The translations under genes and the position numbers were made by a program. A DNA stretch of 64,000 bases from Staphylococcus aureus (lineage in GTDB: Bacteria > Bacillota > Bacilli > Staphylococcales > Staphylococcaceae): NCBI RefSeq assembly GCF_001027105.1, contig NZ_CP011526.1:558001-622000 (forward strand), given 5' to 3'. This document shows positions 59,091-64,000 of the stretch, piece by piece. Within the stretch, counting starts at the first letter, position 1. Each line of letters begins with the position of its first letter. Under the pieces are notes generated by a model that was given only the letters and a program-made list of their open reading frames with translations, was not told where the DNA came from and searched no databases.

Positions 59091-60386
59091 ATGACTAACG
59101 CATATGTAGATTTAAAATTAGTAGAAGAAAAAGTTTTTAAAGACCCGATACATCGATATATTCATGTTGAAGATCAATTGATATGGGATTTAATTAAAAC
59201 TAAGGAATTCCAAAGGTTACGTCGAATTAGACAACTAGGAACACTGTACCTATCTTTTCACACAGCAGAACATAGTCGCTTTGGACATTCTTTAGGTGTG
59301 TATGAAATAGTTAGACGATTAATTGATGAGTCATTTATTGGTCATGATGCATGGGACAATAAAGATAGACCGTTGGCATTATGTGCTGCATTATTACATG
59401 ATTTAGGACATGGTCCATTTTCACATAGTTTTGAAAAAATATTTAATACAGACCATGAAGCATACACACAAGCGATTATTACTGGAGATACTGAGGTGAA
59501 TGCTGTATTACGTAAAGTGGCGCCTGAGTTTCCAAGAGAAGTTGCGGAAGTAATTAATAAAACGCATCATAATAAATTGGTCATTTCGATGATTTCGTCA
59601 CAAATCGATGCGGATAGAATGGATTATTTACAACGTGATGCGTATTTCACAGGTGTATCATATGGTGCTTTTGATATGGAGCGTATTTTAAGATTAATGC
59701 GACCTTCTAAAGATGAAGTACTAATCAAAGAAAGTGGTATGCATGCAGTTGAAAACTTTATTATGAGTCGTTATCAAATGTATTGGCAAATTTACTTCCA
59801 CCCAGTTAGTCGTGGTGGAGAAGTGCTGCTTAATAATTGTTTGAAACGCGCAAAACAGCTTTATAATGAAGGCTATGAATTTAAGTTGCATCCACATGAT
59901 TTTATTCCATTTTTTGAAGAGACAGTTACGATTGAACAATATGTTGAACTCGATGAAGCGGTAGTTACGTATTATTTGGAAAAATGGACAAAAGAAGATG
60001 ATGCTATTTTAAGTGATTTAGCAAGTCGATTTATTAATCGAGACTTATTTAAATATATTCCATTTGATGGCTCAATTATTACAATATCAGAACTGCAAGA
60101 ACTGTTTGAAGCAGGTGGTATTAATCCAGATTATTATTTTGTGAGTGAAGCATTTTCTGATTTGCCATATGACTATGATCGACCGGGGTCAAATCGCAAA
60201 CCGATTCATTTATTAAGACAAGATGGTACGATTAGAGAAATAAGCAATCAATCATTAGTCATTCATAGTATTACAGGCATTAATCGCCAAGACTATAAAT
60301 TATATTATCCTAGAGAAATGGTTGCAAAGATTAAAGATAAGACAATTAGAGAAGCTATTGAAAATTTGATTAATGAGCTTAATTAA
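59091..60386 (+). CDS. HD-domain phosphohydrolase (YwfO-like)
   Basis: A 431-aa dNTPase-like HD protein. The metal-binding residues are in HSRFGHSLGVYEIV, ALLHDLGHGPFSHSFE (HD motif) and SSQIDADRMDYLQRD; together they give the H..HD..D pattern. Relatives such as Bacillus YwfO and Enterococcus EF1143 hydrolyse dNTPs or are dGTP-regulated. AAAGGAGG precedes the ATG. Linked to ywhD by 42 bp. Confidence 0.87.
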   Translation: MTNAYVDLKLVEEKVFKDPIHRYIHVEDQLIWDLIKTKEFQRLRRIRQLGTLYLSFHTAEHSRFGHSLGVYEIVRRLIDESFIGHDAWDNKDRPLALCAALLHDLGHGPFSHSFEKIFNTDHEAYTQAIITGDTEVNAVLRKVAPEFPREVAEVINKTHHNKLVISMISSQIDADRMDYLQRDAYFTGVSYGAFDMERILRLMRPSKDEVLIKESGMHAVENFIMSRYQMYWQIYFHPVSRGGEVLLNNCLKRAKQLYNEGYEFKLHPHDFIPFFEETVTIEQYVELDEAVVTYYLEKWTKEDDAILSDLASRFINRDLFKYIPFDGSIITISELQELFEAGGINPDYYFVSEAFSDLPYDYDRPGSNRKPIHLLRQDGTIREISNQSLVIHSITGINRQDYKLYYPREMVAKIKDKTIREAIENLINELN

Positions 60387-60428
60387 ACAGGGCTAAAATT
60401 GTTATCGTTAAATATGGAGGTTATATCA

Positions 60429-60935
60429 TTGTCTGAGAAAAAAGGCTTTAATTTTAATATCATAAAAAATGACCCTCTAGATGGTCATAAAGGTACAAAT
60501 ATTGGTTCAATTAGCTTAGACAATATTGCACCAGTTTTTATCGATGTTGCTAACAAAGAAGCATTTATTGATATTGGAGGCATGCATGCTCGTGCCAAAG
60601 TTGAAAAAGGTGTGAAATGGATTACTGATAAAGCTGCTGTTGAAGGCGATGAAGCTAAAGAATATTGGTTGTGTTGGGTAACAACAGAACGTAATGAACA
60701 AGGACCATATTACGCTGGTTTAACAGCGTGCTATTTATTAGTGAATAAAGCAATTCGTCGTGGTTATAAAAGTATGCCTGAACATGTTAATATGATGGAT
60801 AAATCAATGAAACATCATATTATCATAGATCAAATTGGTGACGAGAATAAAGCTATTTTAAAAGACTTTTTAATGAACCATGATGAAGGTATGTGGAAGC
60901 ATTCTTCTGATGCTTTACATCAAGCATTTAATTAA
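60429..60935 (+). CDS. ywhD: YwhD family protein
   Basis: A 168-aa soluble protein of the conserved Firmicute YwhD family, function unknown. Recognisable parts are FIDVANKEAFIDIGGMHA and WITDKAAVEGDEAKEYWL. TTG 60429 is taken as the start: ATGGAGG lies about 9 nt upstream. An in-frame upstream start at 60399 would place this site inside the gene. It is followed by a long terminator. Confidence 0.8.
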   Translation: MSEKKGFNFNIIKNDPLDGHKGTNIGSISLDNIAPVFIDVANKEAFIDIGGMHARAKVEKGVKWITDKAAVEGDEAKEYWLCWVTTERNEQGPYYAGLTACYLLVNKAIRRGYKSMPEHVNMMDKSMKHHIIIDQIGDENKAILKDFLMNHDEGMWKHSSDALHQAFN

Positions 60936-60953
60936 ATATTAGAAACTAAAATT

Positions 60954-61046
60954 TCCCAATTAATCTATAAAGATATGATTCATTTCTCAATGACGACGTA
61001 AATCGTGAGGTGAAAATAATGTCTTAGATTGATTGGGAGTTTTTTT
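60954..61046 (+). terminator. long-loop terminator after ywhD
   Basis: TCCCAATTAATCTA pairs with TAGATTGATTGGGA around an inner hairpin (ACGA/TCGT), then seven T residues. Confidence 0.82.
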
Positions 61047-61127
61047 AATTTTTTTGAAATTAAATTAATCTGTAGTTAATAAAAAATTTGAATAACTGAC
61101 ACATTTTTTTGATCATAGCTATATACT

Positions 61128-61145
61128 TTGTGAATTAATTCACAT
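61128..61145 (+). promoter_or_regulatory. Rex operator upstream of adh
   Basis: TTGTGAATTAATTCACAT differs from the Rex consensus TTGTGAA-N4-TTCACAA at one base. TATAAT at 61145-61150 immediately follows, so binding would block RNA polymerase. Rex releases DNA at high NADH, allowing fermentation genes to be expressed. The leader from here to the gene is about 280 nt and also holds a CGTTAA-AAG-TTAACG inverted repeat at 61264-61278 of unknown role. Confidence 0.8.
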
Positions 61146-61433
61146 TATAATAAGAGTGAAGATAAGAGTATTATAAATTATCTTTAAATAAATATATGTG
61201 AAGTAAAAATTACACGTTAGCATATCGATTATGTCATTTCTTTTAACATATTAACTAGGGAAACGTTAAAAGTTAACGGTTGATATCTAACTAAAAACAA
61301 GGTCACAGTAGTATGTTTTAATCTGGCGTCTATTACAAATAAAAATTACATCTATAATTATTCGTTTTCTTTTTTGAAAGTAATAGCCAATTAATATCAT
61401 ACATACTGGAGTGACTATAAGGAGGACATTATT

Positions 61434-62444
61434 ATGAGAGCAGCAGTTGTAACGAAAGATCACAAAGTAAGTATTGAGGACAAAAAGTTAAGAGCTTTAA
61501 AACCTGGTGAAGCGTTGGTACAAACGGAATATTGTGGCGTTTGTCATACCGATTTACATGTTAAGAATGCTGATTTTGGTGATGTTACAGGCGTTACTTT
61601 AGGTCATGAAGGTATTGGTAAAGTCATCGAAGTTGCGGAAGATGTAGAATCATTAAAAATTGGAGACCGTGTGTCTATCGCTTGGATGTTCGAAAGCTGT
61701 GGAAGATGTGAATATTGTACAACAGGTCGTGAAACACTTTGCCGTAGTGTGAAAAATGCTGGTTATACAGTAGATGGTGCAATGGCTGAACAAGTTATTG
61801 TTACTGCAGACTATGCTGTGAAAGTACCTGAAAAATTAGATCCAGCAGCAGCGTCTTCTATTACATGCGCAGGTGTGACAACTTATAAAGCTGTAAAAGT
61901 AAGTAATGTAAAACCTGGACAATGGTTAGGTGTTTTTGGTATAGGTGGTTTAGGTAACCTAGCTTTACAATATGCTAAAAACGTTATGGGGGCTAAAATT
62001 GTTGCCTTCGACATCAATGATGATAAATTAGCATTCGCGAAAGAATTAGGTGCTGATGCTATTATTAATTCTAAAGATGTTGATCCAGTTGCAGAAGTTA
62101 TGAAATTAACTGATAACAAAGGATTAGATGCAACAGTGGTAACTTCAGTTGCTAAGACGCCATTTAACCAAGCGGTTGATGTTGTAAAAGCTGGTGCAAG
62201 AGTTGTTGCCGTTGGTTTACCTGTTGATAAAATGAACTTAGATATCCCAAGATTAGTGCTTGATGGTATTGAAGTAGTAGGTTCACTTGTTGGTACAAGA
62301 CAAGACTTACGTGAAGCGTTTGAATTTGCTGCTGAAAATAAAGTAACACCTAAAGTTCAATTAAGAAAATTAGAAGAAATCAATGATATTTTTGAAGAAA
62401 TGGAAAATGGTACTATAACTGGTAGAATGGTTATTAAATTTTAA
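61434..62444 (+). CDS. adh: zinc-dependent alcohol dehydrogenase
   Basis: A 336-aa medium-chain zinc alcohol dehydrogenase. Catalytic zinc site: Cys and His in [12 protein letters not shown] and GHEGIGKV. Structural zinc site: four cysteines in [17 protein letters not shown]. The NAD site is [17 protein letters not shown]. It reduces acetaldehyde to ethanol in fermentation, in keeping with the upstream Rex site. AAGGAGGA precedes ATG 61434; a strong terminator follows. Confidence 0.92.
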   Translation: MRAAVVTKDHKVSIEDKKLRALKPGEALVQTEYCGVCHTDLHVKNADFGDVTGVTLGHEGIGKVIEVAEDVESLKIGDRVSIAWMFESCGRCEYCTTGRETLCRSVKNAGYTVDGAMAEQVIVTADYAVKVPEKLDPAAASSITCAGVTTYKAVKVSNVKPGQWLGVFGIGGLGNLALQYAKNVMGAKIVAFDINDDKLAFAKELGADAIINSKDVDPVAEVMKLTDNKGLDATVVTSVAKTPFNQAVDVVKAGARVVAVGLPVDKMNLDIPRLVLDGIEVVGSLVGTRQDLREAFEFAAENKVTPKVQLRKLEEINDIFEEMENGTITGRMVIKF

Positions 62445-62503
62445 AAATATCAACTGACTATATAGATAAAGAAGGTAGTGCTCTGAACACTATCATTATA
62501 ATC

Positions 62504-62548
62504 AAACACGAGGTTTTCATGAAAGATAGTGAAAATCTCGTGTTTTTT
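62504..62548 (+). terminator. adh terminator
   Basis: AACACGAGGTTTTCA pairs with TGAAAATCTCGTGTT and runs into TTTTTT. Confidence 0.88.
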
Positions 62549-62718
62549 GGTTTTGAGGTGTTGTTTGTATTTTATAAAATGGCTTACATATATGAAGCGT
62601 TGATTAAGTATGGAATTGTTAATTAATTGAACCTATTTAGCTTTAAGAAGGCATAACAAGATGACCTTATTTTATGCTATAATATTTCTATTATGCGAAG
62701 ATTAAGGTGAGTAGTAAA

Positions 62719-63135
62719 TTGGATAAAAAAGTAAGTATTCAAACAAAGCAAGTGTTGAAACAGCACAACGAAAAAGAAAAATTTGAATTTACTACTGAAG
62801 GAACTTGGCAACAAAGGCAATCTAACTTTATTCGGTATGTAGAACAAATTGAGGATGCAACAGTTAATGTTACAATAAAAGTGGATGATGATAGCGTTAA
62901 GTTGATTCGTAAAGGCGACATTAATATGAATTTGCATTTTGTTGAAGGACAAACGACAACAACTTTTTACGATATATCGGCTGGACGAATTCCACTAGAA
63001 GTTAAAACATTACGCATTTTACATTTCGTAAGTGGAGACGGTGGCAAGCTAAAGATTCATTATGAATTATATCAAGATAATGAAAAAATGGGTTCTTATC
63101 AATATGAAATTAACTATAAGGAGATAGGCGAATGA
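62719..63135 (+). CDS. ywiB: YwiB family beta-barrel protein (DUF1934)
   Basis: A 138-aa protein of the DUF1934 family, a lipocalin-like small barrel, function unknown. Signature residues: [28 protein letters not shown] and the C-terminal [24 protein letters not shown] 62719 is the chosen start, with AAGGTGAG about 9 nt upstream; the in-frame GTG at 62707 falls inside that site. The stop overlaps the argS ATG (ATGA), a coupling conserved in Firmicutes. Confidence 0.85.
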
Positions 63136-64000
63136 ATATTATTGATCAAGTGAAACAAACATTAGTAGAAGAAATTGCAGCAAGTATTAACAAAGCAGGA
63201 TTAGCAGATGAGATTCCTGATATTAAAATTGAAGTTCCTAAAGATACAAAAAATGGAGATTATGCTACTAATATTGCGATGGTACTGACTAAGATTGCAA
63301 AGCGTAATCCTCGTGAAATTGCTCAAGCGATTGTTGATAACTTAGATACTGAAAAAGCACATGTAAAACAAATTGACATTGCTGGTCCAGGATTCATTAA
63401 TTTTTACTTAGATAATCAGTATTTAACAGCAATTATTCCTGAAGCAATTGAAAAAGGTGATCAATTTGGACATGTAAATGAATCAAAAGGTCAAAATGTA
63501 TTGCTTGAGTATGTTTCAGCTAACCCTACAGGAGATTTACATATTGGTCATGCTAGAAATGCAGCAGTTGGTGATGCTTTAGCTAATATTTTAACTGCAG
63601 CTGGCTATAATGTAACACGTGAATATTATATTAATGATGCTGGTAATCAAATTACTAACTTAGCGCGTTCGATTGAAACACGTTTCTTTGAAGCTTTAGG
63701 TGACAATAGTTATTCAATGCCAGAAGATGGCTATAATGGAAAAGATATTATTGAAATAGGTAAAGATTTAGCAGAGAAACACCCTGAAATTAAAGATTAT
63801 TCTGAAGAAGCACGTTTGAAAGAATTTAGAAAATTAGGCGTAGAATACGAAATGGCTAAATTGAAAAATGATTTAGCAGAGTTCAATACGCATTTTGATA
63901 ATTGGTTTAGTGAAACATCTTTATATGAAAAAGGAGAAATTCTTGAAGTTTTAGCAAAAATGAAAGAATTAGGTTATACGTATGAAGCTGATGGCGCTAC
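63132..64000 (+). CDS. argS: arginyl-tRNA synthetase, N-terminal part (runs off the window)
   Basis: The first 289 codons or so of a class I aminoacyl-tRNA synthetase that charges tRNA-Arg. Visible are the N-terminal Add1 domain ([20 protein letters not shown]), the [20 protein letters not shown] segment containing the HIGH ATP motif at about residues 132-140, and the Rossmann core. ATG overlaps the ywiB stop by 4 bp; AAGGAGATAGG precedes it. The KMSKS-type loop and tRNA-binding C-terminus lie beyond the window. Confidence 0.96.

Overview
The window is low-GC Firmicute chromosome and reads as Staphylococcus aureus. The marker genes are the tandem serine-aspartate repeat adhesin genes sdrC, sdrD and sdrE with their glycosyltransferases, vraABC/vraX, the mevalonate operon mvaK1-mvaD-mvaK2, hypR-merA, the sRNA RsaA, and tspA (a type VII secretion toxin) with its immunity array. 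No rRNA, tRNA, insertion sequence, prophage or CRISPR array was seen.

Layout. 1-4.6 kb: the 3' end of ilvE, a HAD phosphatase, a divergent pair of deoxynucleoside kinases, tadA, a Cof-type HAD phosphatase and an azoreductase. 4.6-19.5 kb: the surface-adhesin island. sdrC, sdrD and sdrE each have their own sigma-A promoter of the same design (TTGYRC, 17 nt, TACKAT) and their own matching CCAGG/CCTGG terminator. Two SD-repeat glycosyltransferases, convergent with each other, follow. 19.8-26.7 kb: folE2, bshB2 and a yojF-like gene on the minus strand; then nagB, hxlA-hxlB, a HAD gene and proP. 27.2-30.7 kb: vraA-vraB-vraC plus a fourth small gene, which look like a compact acyl-CoA ligase/thiolase/split-hydratase module, then the small stress gene vraX (55 aa). 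31.2-40.1 kb: pdxK, ung, small membrane or hypothetical genes, an amino-acid permease, a two-part ThrE-type exporter, RsaA, hemQ, pta and lipL. 40.6-46 kb: the mevalonate operon, a DUF1450 gene and the hypochlorite-sensing hypR-merA operon.

46.6-56.5 kb is the most unusual region. An LXG-domain toxin gene (tspA) is followed by eleven tandem DUF443-type membrane immunity genes (tsaI family). Two decayed copies of the toxin's 3' end sit inside the array, each abutting the start codon of an immunity gene exactly as intact tspA abuts the first one. Spacers fall into families, and one gene-tail scar is visible, so the array can be read as a history of duplication and toxin-tail/immunity cassette gain. 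TspA and TsaI are known from the literature as a toxin and immunity system; the relics, start-codon pattern and patchwork paralogues described here are read directly from this sequence.

56.7-64 kb: an aldo/keto reductase, a flavin reductase behind a perfect 16-bp palindrome, a GNAT acetyltransferase, an HD phosphohydrolase, ywhD, a Rex-type operator with zinc alcohol dehydrogenase, ywiB, and the 5' part of argS running off the end.

Start codons were reassigned where a ribosome binding site or homologous register favoured a different start. Protein names come from recognition of motifs, length and gene order; no database search was possible.
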